From: Hathewaya massiliensis
Lineage (GTDB): Bacteria > Bacillota > Clostridia > Clostridiales > Clostridiaceae
Length of the DNA: 64,000 nucleotides
Reading direction: 5' to 3'
Assembly (NCBI RefSeq): GCF_902143515.1
Contig: NZ_CABFVD010000003.1
Location: 165,131 to 229,130 of the forward strand
The translations under genes were made by a program, and so were the position numbers. The notes under the pieces were generated by a model. That model was not told the origin of the DNA. It ran no database searches and saw only the letters and a program-made list of their open reading frames with translations. Below are positions 46,995 to 55,864 of this stretch, piece after piece. Every line of letters begins with the position of its first letter. The stretch's first letter is position 1.

Positions 46995-47113
46995 TGAATA
47001 AGTAATAGTTTAATAACTAGGAGATAATAGTTGTAGTTAAAATTCAGCTAAAGTGAATTTTCTTATGAAAACTTTTACCTACTACTTATTAGTTGTTAGT
47101 TATTACTTATTAC
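46995..47113. repeat. 120-base imperfect palindrome
   Basis: The left arm (GAATAAGTAATAGTTTAATA... at 46996) pairs with the right arm (...GTTATTACTTATTAC to 47113). The centre is a perfect AATTCA-GCTAAAG-TGAATT hairpin (47041-47059). The arms match over about 40 bases with scattered mismatches and small gaps. It lies between two divergent genes and has no ORF. Confidence 0.7.
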
Positions 47114-47199
47114 CTTCCCTATAATTATAATTATTATATTATATAAACAATTATACACCAAAAATTGTTTCTAATAAAAATCTTTAAAATGGGTATATT

Positions 47200-47320
47200 A
47201 ATTTATGATGATATTCCTTTATATAATATTTATAAGTATGGACTATAAAGGAAAAACAAGTCCTTATGCCAACTAGACGCAGTATTACATGGAAGAAGTG
47301 TACCCGTAAAGGAGAAAAAA
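47200..47320 (+). promoter_or_regulatory. Possible structured leader of the 51-aa membrane peptide
   Basis: Two hairpins can form: CCTTTATA/TATAAAGG (about 47217-47251) and GGACT/AGTCC inside the next 30 bases. A following GTA-TACATGG...TGTACCCG segment and an ACTAGACGCAGT loop may also fold. It ends in AAAGGAG directly before the ATG. I cannot match it to any known riboswitch, so it may also be ordinary leader sequence. Confidence 0.35.
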
Positions 47321-47476
47321 ATGAAATTCTTAAGATGGCTTTTATGTATTATTCCTTTTTTCTTTATATTAGGATTAATGTTTAAAATTGGTGGTAAGTT
47401 AATAAATATATTACTTATAATATCACTTATAGTCTTTATAACTGATTCCTTACTTAGAAGGAACTCTATTATTTAG
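47321..47476 (+). CDS. Small membrane protein (51 aa)
   Basis: A short gene with a perfect ribosome binding site (AAAGGAGAAAAAA) and ATG start. It encodes 51 residues with two membrane helices (about residues 5-20 and 27-43) and a basic C-terminus (LLRRNSII). It looks like the lmo0937/DUF5670 group of short membrane proteins, of unknown function. It ends 21 bases before a strong terminator. It is real by start site, length of hydrophobic stretches and terminator, though too short for most gene callers. Confidence 0.7.
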   Translation: MKFLRWLLCIIPFFFILGLMFKIGGKLINILLIISLIVFITDSLLRRNSII

Positions 47477-47496
47477 CATATTTATATATTAATAAA

Positions 47497-47535
47497 TAAA
47501 AATTGCTGACAAAAACATATGTCAGCAATTTTTAT
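47497..47535. terminator. Bidirectional terminator before prfC
   Basis: AAAAATTGCTGAC pairs with GTCAGCAATTTTT over a short loop. It serves the small membrane-protein gene and the convergent prfC. Confidence 0.88.
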
Positions 47536-47569
47536 TTAGGCTTCTATTTAAGACAAAATCTATTTATTT

Positions 47570-49162
47570 CTATTCTGATTTACCAATATTAGATAGTACA
47601 AGGTCCTTATTATGATCTAGTGCCCAACTAATACCCCAATCATTTTGAAATAATAATATATTTCTATCTTTTAAGTCTTTTACAAGTTTAGTATCACTAG
47701 TTAAACTTAAATTTTCTGCTTTTACACTAGTGCTTTCAATCCATCTTATATTTCTAAAAGGAAGTCTCTCTATCTTTATGTCTACGTTATATTCATTTTT
47801 AAGTCTATATTCTAAAACTTCAAATTGCAGTACACCTACAACCCCAACTACAATTTCTTCTACACCTATAAAAGGTTCTTTAAAGACCTGAATTGCACCT
47901 TCTTGGGCTATTTGAGTTATACCTTTTATAAATTGTTTTCTCTTCATTGTATCCATAGGTTTTACCCTTGCAAAGTGTTCTGGGGCAAAGCTTGGTATAC
48001 CTTCAAATTTAAATGAATTATTTACTGGACATAAAGTATCACCTATGCTAAAAATTCCTGGGTCAAATACACCTATTATATCTCCTGCATAAGCTTCTTC
48101 TACAATTTCCCTATCCTGTGCTAAGAATTGCTGTGGTTGAGATAACTTAACTTTTTGCTTTCCTTGCACATGATAAACATCCATACCCTTTTGGAATTTA
48201 CCAGAACATATTCTCATAAAAGCTATTCTATCCCTATGTGCTTTATTCATATTTGCTTGAATTTTAAATACAAAGGCTGAAAAGTCTTTGCTATATACAT
48301 CAACTTTTCCATCTTCTGAATTTCTAGGAAGTGGTGGCAGACTCATTTCTAAAAATCCTCTTAAAAATGGTTCTACACCAAAGTTTGTTAAGGCACTTCC
48401 AAAAAATACTGGAGTTAGATTTCCAACTTTAACTGCCTCATAATCAAAGTCATCTCCTGCTATATCTAAAAGCTCTATGTCCTCTAAAAGTTTATTATAA
48501 AAACTCTCACCAATAACTTCAATAGCCTGTGGATCCTCTATATCTATAAAAGTAGATTCTGTTTGAGATTGACCATGCTTTCCACCGTTAAAGGTTTGGA
48601 TTTTTTTACTTTCTCTATGATATACACCTTTAAAGTTTCTACCACTACCAATAGGCCAATTAATAGGATATGATTTTATTCCTAATTCATTTTCTATATC
48701 TTCCATAAGTTCAAAGGGATCTCTTATTTCTCTATCTAACTTATTTACAAAAGTGAAAATAGGAATTTCTCTTATACTACAAACCTGAAATAATTTTCTT
48801 GTCTGATCCTCAACACCTCTAGCTCCATCCACAACCATTACAGCACTATCTGCAGCCATTAGGGTTCTATATGTATCTTCACTAAAGTCTTGGTGCCCTG
48901 GAGTGTCCAAAATGTTTATGCAAAAATTATTATATTTAAATTGTAAAACTGATGATGTAACAGAAATTCCTCTTTGTTTTTCTATTTCCATCCAGTCAGA
49001 AACTGCATGTTTTGATGCTTTTCTTGCTTTAACAGAACCTGCTTCTCTAATAGCTCCACCATATAACAGTAATTTTTCTGTTAAGGTAGTCTTACCAGCA
49101 TCTGGGTGAGATATAATAGCAAAGGTTCTTCTCTTTTCTATCTTGCTTCTTAAATCCTCCAC
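47570..49162 (-). CDS. prfC: Peptide chain release factor 3
   Basis: A 530-aa GTPase that recycles release factors RF1/RF2 from the ribosome after termination. It has the G1 motif ISHPDAGKTTLTEKLL near residue 17, DTPGHQDFSEDTY (G3) near 87, FVNKLDRE (G4) near 141, and the RF3-specific GVVGVLQFEVLEYRL segment near 450. GAGGAGAAAAACGTG precedes the ATG. Length fits the family. No partner gene is adjacent. Confidence 0.96.
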   Translation of the reverse strand: MEDLRSKIEKRRTFAIISHPDAGKTTLTEKLLLYGGAIREAGSVKARKASKHAVSDWMEIEKQRGISVTSSVLQFKYNNFCINILDTPGHQDFSEDTYRTLMAADSAVMVVDGARGVEDQTRKLFQVCSIREIPIFTFVNKLDREIRDPFELMEDIENELGIKSYPINWPIGSGRNFKGVYHRESKKIQTFNGGKHGQSQTESTFIDIEDPQAIEVIGESFYNKLLEDIELLDIAGDDFDYEAVKVGNLTPVFFGSALTNFGVEPFLRGFLEMSLPPLPRNSEDGKVDVYSKDFSAFVFKIQANMNKAHRDRIAFMRICSGKFQKGMDVYHVQGKQKVKLSQPQQFLAQDREIVEEAYAGDIIGVFDPGIFSIGDTLCPVNNSFKFEGIPSFAPEHFARVKPMDTMKRKQFIKGITQIAQEGAIQVFKEPFIGVEEIVVGVVGVLQFEVLEYRLKNEYNVDIKIERLPFRNIRWIESTSVKAENLSLTSDTKLVKDLKDRNILLFQNDWGISWALDHNKDLVLSNIGKSE

Positions 49163-49367
49163 GTTTTTCTCCTCTTTCTATATATATTTAAAATCTAATC
49201 CTCAAAGTAAAACTATTTCACTTTTAACTTATTAAATTTTTCCCATATAAAGCTATTTTTACTCAATAATTAGTCTACCTAATGATTTTAACTTTATTAT
49301 TTCCCTATGTCAATAAATACGTGAAGGATTACATTACTTATTTAAACACTTATTTTAGTACTTTTAT

Positions 49368-50051
49368 TTAAACTAACTCTTTTATCTCTATAATTTCCCC
49401 ATCCTTTATATTGATAATTTTCTTACACTGTTCTGCTACCTTAGGATCATGGGTTACTATTATAACAGTTTTCCCCTCTTTATTTATCTCTTTAAATATA
49501 TCTATTACTTCATTTCCAGTTTTCGTATCCAAAGCCCCTGTAGGTTCATCTGCCAATATAACTTCTGGATTATTAACTAAAGCCCTAGCTATGGCTACCC
49601 TCTGGTTTTGTCCACCTGATAATTGACTTGGTCTTCTACTTTTTTTATTTTCTATGCCTAGTTTTTTTAGATATGTCATAATTCTCTCATCTTTTGCTTT
49701 CTTTTTAAGCTTTGTATAGTCTAGAGGAATTTTTACATTTTCATATATGGTATAGTCCTCTATTAGGGCAAAATGCTGAACTATGAATCCAAAGAAACTC
49801 CCTCTTAAGGTTGCCTGCTCATTTTTACTTAAATTTGCTACTTCTTTCCCATTTAATTTATAACTACCCCTAGTAGGCTTATCTAAGCATCCTAATATAT
49901 TCAAAAGAGTAGATTTACCAGAACCAGAAGCTCCCATTATGGCAATCATATCCCCCTTTTCAATATTAATTTCAATTTCCTTTAAAGCCTCTACCTTACT
50001 ATCACCCATGCCATAAATTTTCCAAACTCCCTTTAATTCAATTAAACCCAT
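49368..50051 (-). CDS. ABC transporter ATP-binding protein (MacB/LolD type)
   Basis: A 227-aa ATPase with Walker A GASGSGKSTLLNIL near residue 40, Q-loop FGFIVQHFALIEDYT, signature LSGGQNQRVAIARAL near 143, and Walker B VILADEPTGALD near 164. It belongs to the group that works with FtsX-type permeases. Its ATG overlaps the upstream permease stop by one base (TAATG), and GGGGGAAAGAG is the ribosome binding site. It is the last gene of a three-gene transporter operon. Confidence 0.93.
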   Translation of the reverse strand: MGLIELKGVWKIYGMGDSKVEALKEIEINIEKGDMIAIMGASGSGKSTLLNILGCLDKPTRGSYKLNGKEVANLSKNEQATLRGSFFGFIVQHFALIEDYTIYENVKIPLDYTKLKKKAKDERIMTYLKKLGIENKKSRRPSQLSGGQNQRVAIARALVNNPEVILADEPTGALDTKTGNEVIDIFKEINKEGKTVIIVTHDPKVAEQCKKIINIKDGEIIEIKELV

Positions 50052-51274
50052 TACTCTTTCCCCCTAATAATATCATTAACATGGAATCTCATTAATTTTA
50101 TAACTGGTATAATGGTTAAAAACATAATAGTTCCTAAACTAAAGATTAATAAATATGGTGTACTTTTCATATCTTTAAATTTAAAGATATTTATGCTAGT
50201 GATAAATAAAAAAGAACAGCCTATAATCATTGCAGTTTCTAATACAATTCTTAAGATGATATCACTGATTTTCGCTCCACATAAAAGGTGGATACCAAAC
50301 TCTGTGGTTCTAGTATCTATGGAACTTAATATGGATGTTATAATACCTATACTACAAAATAATAGCACTATAGAAAAAATCATAGTAGATTGTTCAATAT
50401 CACTTTTCACAAATCCTTCAAACTCTTTAAATTGTTCTTCACTACTATAATATTTGTATTTATATAAGTCCATCTCTTGAGATTTACTTCTAATTTCATT
50501 GAAATACTCAGCATTCTTTTCTGGATTTCTACTAAAAATTGCTCCTTGAGAGTCATAGAAACCTAAATTTAAAAAAGTTTCTTCTGTATCTATAAAGCTG
50601 TCCATATATGGAAGTAACATGTAATTATTTAAGTTAGTAGTTTCAAGCTGTTGAGTATCCTCTAAGCAGTATGAATCTTCTTTTAAAAATCCTATAACTT
50701 TATATTTATATATCTTATTATGAATATTATCTTCTGCTTTAAACTCATCTCCTAACTTATATATTTCCCTATAATTGCTTCCTAAAACTATAGGAACTAC
50801 ATCAGTCCTATTAAAATCTTCTTTATTTAAAAATCGCCCTTCATCTACAGATAGCTTGAAAAATTCTAAGAAATTGCTATCAAAACTTATATTTTTTATA
50901 GATGAATACCCTGGACTAATAAAAGGATTCCTATCTCGTTGTTCTATAAATTTACTGTCACCTTTAAAATTCTCAATATAAAAACTTCTATTCTGAATAA
51001 TTAAAAGTTTAAATTTATCATTGTTTCTTAAATAATCTCTAAATTCCTTTGCCTTATTTATATCTACATCTTTATTCCCATTACTTACTAAAAGTCTAAA
51101 AGGTCTTACACCATTATATATAGATAATAGTTGTTCTTTATCTTTTCTATATTTTCTCTGCACTAGTATAGCAGAATTTAAAAAATACAATGCCACTGTA
51201 ACTTGAATTAAAATAATTATACTTACCCCTATTCTTGTACTTAAACCATGAAAAGCATATTTTATATTTTTCAT
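50051..51274 (-). CDS. FtsX-like ABC transporter permease 1
   Basis: A 407-aa permease with one N-terminal helix (about residues 10-30), a large extracytoplasmic domain (about 35-275), and three C-terminal helices (about 285-305, 335-355 and 370-390). This is the MacB/FtsX layout. The start ATG at 51274 follows GAGGTG by 6 bases; a GTG and ATG just upstream overlap that site. The gene is directly joined to both neighbours. Substrate unknown; such systems often export or sense peptides or antimicrobial compounds. Confidence 0.86.
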   Translation of the reverse strand: MKNIKYAFHGLSTRIGVSIIILIQVTVALYFLNSAILVQRKYRKDKEQLLSIYNGVRPFRLLVSNGNKDVDINKAKEFRDYLRNNDKFKLLIIQNRSFYIENFKGDSKFIEQRDRNPFISPGYSSIKNISFDSNFLEFFKLSVDEGRFLNKEDFNRTDVVPIVLGSNYREIYKLGDEFKAEDNIHNKIYKYKVIGFLKEDSYCLEDTQQLETTNLNNYMLLPYMDSFIDTEETFLNLGFYDSQGAIFSRNPEKNAEYFNEIRSKSQEMDLYKYKYYSSEEQFKEFEGFVKSDIEQSTMIFSIVLLFCSIGIITSILSSIDTRTTEFGIHLLCGAKISDIILRIVLETAMIIGCSFLFITSINIFKFKDMKSTPYLLIFSLGTIMFLTIIPVIKLMRFHVNDIIRGKE

Positions 51275-51279
51275 AAACA

Positions 51280-52347
51280 TCACCTCATTATTTCACATAC
51301 TTCTAACTTTTCAGCTTTTTTCATAGGTATTTTTGCTGTAATTCTTCCTATGACTAGGCATAATAAATAAGCTATAAAAGATGATGTAATGTATATTTCT
51401 CTTCCAAAGGTTTTTATAAGTCCTGCCTTAATTGCTATAACTGAAATTATAAATCCAAGTAAAAAAGAAAAAGTAATTACTATTTCATATTCTATTAATA
51501 TTCTTCTTCTTATCTGTTTATCTGTTCCTCCATAAGCCTTTCTTATACCTAATTCTTTTCTCTTTTGATTTATCCAATTAGTTGTAAGACTTATGGTGTT
51601 AAGTGAAATACATGTTACTATTAAAATTATTATCATATTAGCTCCCATAGCATTAGTAAGTAAACTTCCAAGGGATGAATTAACCTCTTCATTTTTATAG
51701 GTACTTATCCTAGCCAAGGGAAATCTTTTTCTTATAACTGCTTCAAATTTTTTCACTGTTTCTTTAGTGTCTTTACCTGAATCTATAGAATAATTACCAC
51801 TGCTAAAGTCTACCTCTGGATTATTGTATATAGAATTTAAGTTAAAATGAACTACATAATCTAAAGTTGTATTTTTTTCTTTATATCCCATAACCCCTAT
51901 TACTAAGTATTCTCCACTATCATCAGAAAAATATTTCTTACCATCTTTTTCAACACAGATTTTTGCTTTTTCTCGCCCAACTACAGCTAATTTTTCATTT
52001 TTATTAAAATCTTCTTTAGAAAAGTATCTTCCTTCTAAAATAGGAACCTTAGGGCTTTTATTCCCACTAAAATATACCCCTTTATATATCTCTCTTGAAA
52101 CCTCTTTATACATTAAAATATTTTCATTTAGCTTTTTAAAGTCTAAAAAATCCTTATGATTTAAACCATCTATTAAATCTACATTACAATTTATAGTTTC
52201 TCCTGTGAGAAATTCATTGTTTTCTGAGGTGCTTTTCATAACGCTTTCGTAAACTGTGGTAGCAATGGAAAATATAAAAGATATGGCAGTAAAAGTTATA
52301 ATTATAAATATGGATTTCTTTAATAGTCCCCTAATAATCTTAATCAC
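51280..52347 (-). CDS. FtsX-like ABC transporter permease 2
   Basis: A 355-aa permease of the same layout: an N-terminal helix (about residues 12-32), an extracytoplasmic MacB_PCD-like domain (about 35-220), then three helices. The motif SLTTNWINQKRKELGIRKAYGGTDKQI near residue 252 is typical of FtsX-type cytoplasmic loops. The start is GTG (52345-52347) with only a weak ribosome binding site, so the true start could be downstream. It overlaps or abuts permease 1, and the two plus the ATPase form one heterodimeric transporter. Confidence 0.85.
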   Translation of the reverse strand: MIKIIRGLLKKSIFIIITFTAISFIFSIATTVYESVMKSTSENNEFLTGETINCNVDLIDGLNHKDFLDFKKLNENILMYKEVSREIYKGVYFSGNKSPKVPILEGRYFSKEDFNKNEKLAVVGREKAKICVEKDGKKYFSDDSGEYLVIGVMGYKEKNTTLDYVVHFNLNSIYNNPEVDFSSGNYSIDSGKDTKETVKKFEAVIRKRFPLARISTYKNEEVNSSLGSLLTNAMGANMIIILIVTCISLNTISLTTNWINQKRKELGIRKAYGGTDKQIRRRILIEYEIVITFSFLLGFIISVIAIKAGLIKTFGREIYITSSFIAYLLCLVIGRITAKIPMKKAEKLEVCEIMR

Positions 52348-52361
52348 CCCATTATAATTTT

Positions 52362-52430
52362 TTTATCCAATGACTACCTGTAACATTACTTTTATTCTCT
52401 TTAAAGGCAAAACATAAAGTCTTAAATAGG
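52362..52430. repeat. Dispersed intergenic element, copy 3
   Basis: The core TTTATCCAATGACTACCTG (from 52362) and a following T-rich segment ending CTCTTTAAAG match copies at 35610 and 45639. On the minus strand it forms the leader of the ABC permease gene. A separate hairpin, AAATAGGA/TCCTATTT, follows at about 52424-52458. Confidence 0.55.
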
Positions 52431-52525
52431 AATTTCTATACTTTAGAAAAATTAATCCTATTTAAAGGAGGAATTTATTTTGCCTCTTTATGATTGAAGA
52501 ATGTATTCTATTACTAATATTTTAT

Positions 52526-53065
52526 TTATTTTAATTTTTGTGGACTTGATATCCTTTCCCTTTCTAAATCATTTGTATAATAAAATTTAAAAAAGTTCTT
52601 CTTATATTTATTTAAGATTATAAAACAAATTATTACTATTATTATATTAGTAATATTTAAAACCCAAAAATATTGACCAGATATCATCTTTAAATACATC
52701 CCATAAAATCTGTTAATAAATTTTGATTTATGAAATATAAATAAATAATTATTACTATGTAAAAGATATTTAATTATTAGCTTATCAATAATATCAGGAA
52801 TAATTGCTCCAAAAACACATATTAATGTTATCTTGTATTTTCTCTTATTAAAAAATATTAATACTAATAGTATTAATATTGATGTAAAAACACAATCTAT
52901 GAATAAACTTAGAGGATAATTATGAGGAATTATATCCATAAGGCCATGTAATAAAATATTTAATAGAATTGGTATCCAAATATTTTTAATATTAATATTG
53001 TGATTATTATTTGAAATTACTGTAGATGTTGTAACCCCAACTAACGTATGATAAGTTAAATTCAT
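52526..53065 (-). CDS. Membrane protein with HGxxDxxPH motif
   Basis: A 179-aa protein with about four membrane helices. Near residue 38 it has LLHGLMDIIPHNYP and later AIIPDIIDK, which resemble metal-binding motifs of the DUF457/YdjM-type membrane-bound hydrolase-like proteins, but it is shorter than those. The ATG follows AGGGGGTAATTTC. A charged C-terminal tail ends the chain. Function is not assigned. Confidence 0.7.
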   Translation of the reverse strand: MNLTYHTLVGVTTSTVISNNNHNINIKNIWIPILLNILLHGLMDIIPHNYPLSLFIDCVFTSILILLVLIFFNKRKYKITLICVFGAIIPDIIDKLIIKYLLHSNNYLFIFHKSKFINRFYGMYLKMISGQYFWVLNITNIIIVIICFIILNKYKKNFFKFYYTNDLERERISSPQKLK

Positions 53066-53116
53066 GAAATTACCCCCTATAATATAATAAGTTATAAATC
53101 TATTACTTTTATTATT

Positions 53117-53400
53117 TTAATAATTAAACTTTCCTGAAACCATTACCCCAGTATTCTAATCATCATAAATATTTGTAATTCTTAACTCATATTTATCAGA
53201 AATTGTAGGACTAAAATGCCAATCCTGTACTTTGAGTTCCATACTTAACAATTGATTTTGCCGTACTTCCAGAAGAATTAATTAAACTATATCTTCCCCC
53301 TAAATTACTACCTTTATATAAGTTTTGGTAAGCATATATTGTATTTTTCCTATAGAAAACCCATGCTAATGTTTTTCTGTATTGTATCATATTTCACTAT
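53117..53400 (-). pseudogene. Decayed gene remnant (frameshift and in-frame stop)
   Basis: On the minus strand an ATG at 53398-53400 opens a frame reading through FYRKNTIYAYQNLYKG and GGRYSLINSSGSTAKSIV. One base shifts near 53211, after which WHFSPTISDKYELRITNIYDD continues, followed by an in-frame TAG and then NTGVMVSGKFNY and TAA at 53117. The polar, beta-like composition resembles a secreted protein domain. No signal peptide remains, so the 5' end is lost too. I cannot name the family. Confidence 0.6.
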
Positions 53401-53647
53401 TTATTAGAATATATTTCGCAATGCATATTATTACAAAATTAGACTTAAAACTACTTTATATAATTTTATATAGAAATTATAAATAAAAAACTTGCAAAGT
53501 TATATGTGAATATAAGGTTTGAGTTTTACTCTACTTCTTATATCTTAAACATATAATCTGCAAGTTAATATTATGAATATTGCTATGAATCTTGTTATAG
53601 CTAAAAGTTTCTAGTTTCTTTATAATTTTGCTAAAGAATTCATTATT
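53401..53647. other. Non-coding region left of acr3
   Basis: AT-rich sequence with no ORF or recognised structure. It may hold a decayed 5' end of the pseudogene remnant and the end of the acr3 transcript. A short CTTGCAAAGTTA...TAATCTGCAAG pairing (about 53491-53565) could be the ars operon terminator, but it lacks a clean U-run. Confidence 0.4.
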
Positions 53648-54706
53648 TTATTTATTATCAAATCTTCCTCTTGTGTTATTTGCAATCTTAACAAGAGTAA
53701 GCATTATTGGTACTTCTGTTAAAACCCCTACCACCGTAGCAAGTGCTGCTCCTGATTTTAAACCAAATAATGATATTGCCACTGCAACTGCTAATTCAAA
53801 GAAATTACTTGCTCCTATCATTGCTGCTGGTGCTGCCATACTATGTGGTAGTTTCCAAAATTTTGACCATCCATAAGCAATTCCAAATATTAAGAATGTC
53901 TGTATGGTAAGAGGTATAGCAATTAATAAAATATGCAGTGGATTATTTATTATAATCTCCCCTTGGAATGAAAATATAATAATTAAGGTTAATAGCAGTC
54001 CTATAATTGTTAGATTATCAAACTTCTTTAAAAACACATTGTTAAAATACTCTATTCCTTTTTTATTTATAATGGATTTTCTAGTTAAATATCCTGCTGT
54101 AAGTGGTATTACTACAAATAATATAGTTGATAATATCAATGTTCCATAAGGTACTATAACATTACTTACACCCAATAAAAATGCTACAATAGGGGTAAAT
54201 GCAATCAATATAATCAAATCATTTACTGCAACTTGAACTAATGTATATGCTGGGTCTCCTTTTGTAAGATAACTCCATACAAAAACCATTGCTGTACATG
54301 GTGCTGCCCCAAGAAGTACTGCTCCTGCTAAATACTCTGTGGCAAGATTCGCTGGAATAAGTGCTTTAAACACACCTTTAAAGAAAAATGCTGCTATAAG
54401 ATACATTGTAAATGGTTTTATAAGCCAGTTAGTAACACATGTGACTATTAACCCTTTAGGTTTTTTTGTTACGCCAACTATACTATTAAAATCGATTTTT
54501 AACATCATTGGATATATCATAAGCCAAATTAAAATAGCAACTGGAATTGAAACATTATAATATTCAAACTTGTTTAAAGTCTTTGGAACTATTGATGCAA
54601 ATTGTCCAATAAGTATTCCAATTATAATACAAAGTCCTACCCATACTGTAAGATATTTTTCAAAAAATCCCAGTCCTTTGTTTTGATCTTTTTTTTGAAA
54701 ATCCAT
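53648..54706 (-). CDS. acr3: Arsenite efflux transporter Acr3
   Basis: A 352-aa membrane transporter of the Acr3 family with about ten helices, which expels arsenite using the proton gradient. Motifs include the LLGAAPCTAMVFVWSYL segment near residue 130 with the conserved Cys, and ASNFFELAVAVAISLFG near residue 300. AGGAGGAGTAATT precedes the ATG. It follows arsC and arsR on the same strand, forming arsR-arsC-acr3. Confidence 0.95.
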   Translation of the reverse strand: MDFQKKDQNKGLGFFEKYLTVWVGLCIIIGILIGQFASIVPKTLNKFEYYNVSIPVAILIWLMIYPMMLKIDFNSIVGVTKKPKGLIVTCVTNWLIKPFTMYLIAAFFFKGVFKALIPANLATEYLAGAVLLGAAPCTAMVFVWSYLTKGDPAYTLVQVAVNDLIILIAFTPIVAFLLGVSNVIVPYGTLILSTILFVVIPLTAGYLTRKSIINKKGIEYFNNVFLKKFDNLTIIGLLLTLIIIFSFQGEIIINNPLHILLIAIPLTIQTFLIFGIAYGWSKFWKLPHSMAAPAAMIGASNFFELAVAVAISLFGLKSGAALATVVGVLTEVPIMLTLVKIANNTRGRFDNK

Positions 54707-54740
54707 AATTACTCCTCCTATTTTTAATATAAGCTAACTA

Positions 54741-55157
54741 TTATTCATTTAAATTAATTTCTTTATTTTTTATTCTTTTTGCTAAATCTTTAATATTTTC
54801 TTCAATAGCCTTTGCTACTTTAATAAACTCTTCATCACTTTTATCTGTAGGATCTTCTAATCCCCAATCTTCTGTATGCTTTGCTGATAAAACCGGACAT
54901 ACAACATTACATCCCATTTTTATAACAATATCAACTTCGGGTATATCCTTTAATAATTTAGATGTATGAATCTCATTCATATTAACTTCATACACCTGTT
55001 TTATAATTCTTACTGCATCTTGATTTATTTTAGGTTTAGTCTCTGTTCCTGCTGAATAAGAATCAAAAGTATCAGAGGCAAATAACCTTCCTAGTGCTTC
55101 TGCCATTTGGGATCTACAAGAATTGTGAACACATATAAATGCTACTCTAGGTTTCAT
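54741..55157 (-). CDS. arsC: Arsenate reductase ArsC (thioredoxin-coupled type)
   Basis: A 138-aa low-molecular-weight phosphatase-like arsenate reductase. The catalytic P-loop is CVHNSCRSQ near residue 9, and two more Cys (MGCNVVCPVL, near residue 83) complete the relay. It reduces arsenate to arsenite, which Acr3 exports. It needs thioredoxin; trxA/trxB of the grd operon are one possible source. A GGAAGTGC site precedes the ATG. Confidence 0.95.
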   Translation of the reverse strand: MKPRVAFICVHNSCRSQMAEALGRLFASDTFDSYSAGTETKPKINQDAVRIIKQVYEVNMNEIHTSKLLKDIPEVDIVIKMGCNVVCPVLSAKHTEDWGLEDPTDKSDEEFIKVAKAIEENIKDLAKRIKNKEINLNE

Positions 55158-55211
55158 AAAAGCACTTCCTTTAACTTATTATTTTGAAAATCATAATTTA
55201 ACTTTTTTAAA

Positions 55212-55550
55212 TTAATGACAAGTAAATCCACTCATCTTATGTTTTTTCAATTTCTCATAATCTTTATTACATTGTTCTAACTTAAGAGTTTCATTCTCAA
55301 TAATATCTTTTAAGAATGGATATTCTTGAATTGTATTATTATTAATTTTGTAATATACATACTTAGCAACTTTATAATATTCTAGTATTTTAGCATTAGT
55401 TAATTTGTTTAAATGTCTTGATGCATTAGATTGATTAATATCTAGCAAAATTTCTATCTCACATACACACAATTCACCGTCTTTAAGTATGTTTAGAATT
55501 CTAAGACGTGTTTCATCTGATATTGCTTTCATAACTTGTATTAAATTCAA
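55212..55550 (-). CDS. arsR: ArsR family repressor
   Basis: A 112-aa winged-helix regulator of the ArsR/SmtB type. The ELCVCEIEILLDINQSNASRHLNKL segment near residue 26 contains the ELCVCE arsenite-binding Cys pair at the start of the recognition region. The start is TTG (55548-55550), 6 bases after GAGGTGG. It represses the arsRC-acr3 operon until arsenite binds. Cys in the C-terminus (GFTCH, EQCN) may take part in sensing. Confidence 0.94.
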   Translation of the reverse strand: MNLIQVMKAISDETRLRILNILKDGELCVCEIEILLDINQSNASRHLNKLTNAKILEYYKVAKYVYYKINNNTIQEYPFLKDIIENETLKLEQCNKDYEKLKKHKMSGFTCH

Positions 55551-55564
55551 TTTTTACCACCTCG

Positions 55565-55615
55565 TATATGATTATATTCAATTTTAATCATATGATATTA
55601 TATAATTTTTTTCAA
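55565..55615 (-). promoter_or_regulatory. ars promoter and ArsR operator
   Basis: On the minus strand TTGAAA (55610-55615), a 17-base spacer and TATGAT (55587-55592) form a good promoter. An inverted repeat TATCATATGATTA/TAATCATATA (55565-55597) overlaps the -10 box, as expected for an ArsR operator. Confidence 0.8.
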
Positions 55616-55766
55616 TTAAAACATAACTATTTAATCTAAATTTAACTTTATTAAAATATTCATAGCAGAGATATTCTTTTATAAATATTAAGTATCATTG
55701 TAAATTTTAAAAATTTATAAATATATCTAATTATAATTGTATATATTTCTAGGTGGAAATATATAA

Positions 55767-55815
55767 AGCCATAGGTTGGTGAATATTTTTTATACTCCAA
55801 CCTACGGCTTTTGAA
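55767..55815 (-). terminator. trpS terminator
   Basis: AAAGCCGTAGGTTGG pairs with CCAACCTATGGCTTT on the minus strand after trpS and is followed by ATATATTT. It is a long stem with one mismatch. Confidence 0.85.
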
Positions 55816-55864
55816 AAACTTTTTATTTGAACAAAATTTTTATTATGTTTAGAAAGGTCTTTAA

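Noticed and set aside
47200-47320. c-di-GMP, guanidine or preQ1 riboswitch before the small membrane protein
   Set aside because: Single words such as GACGCA are suggestive, but none of the conserved cores of those classes is complete.
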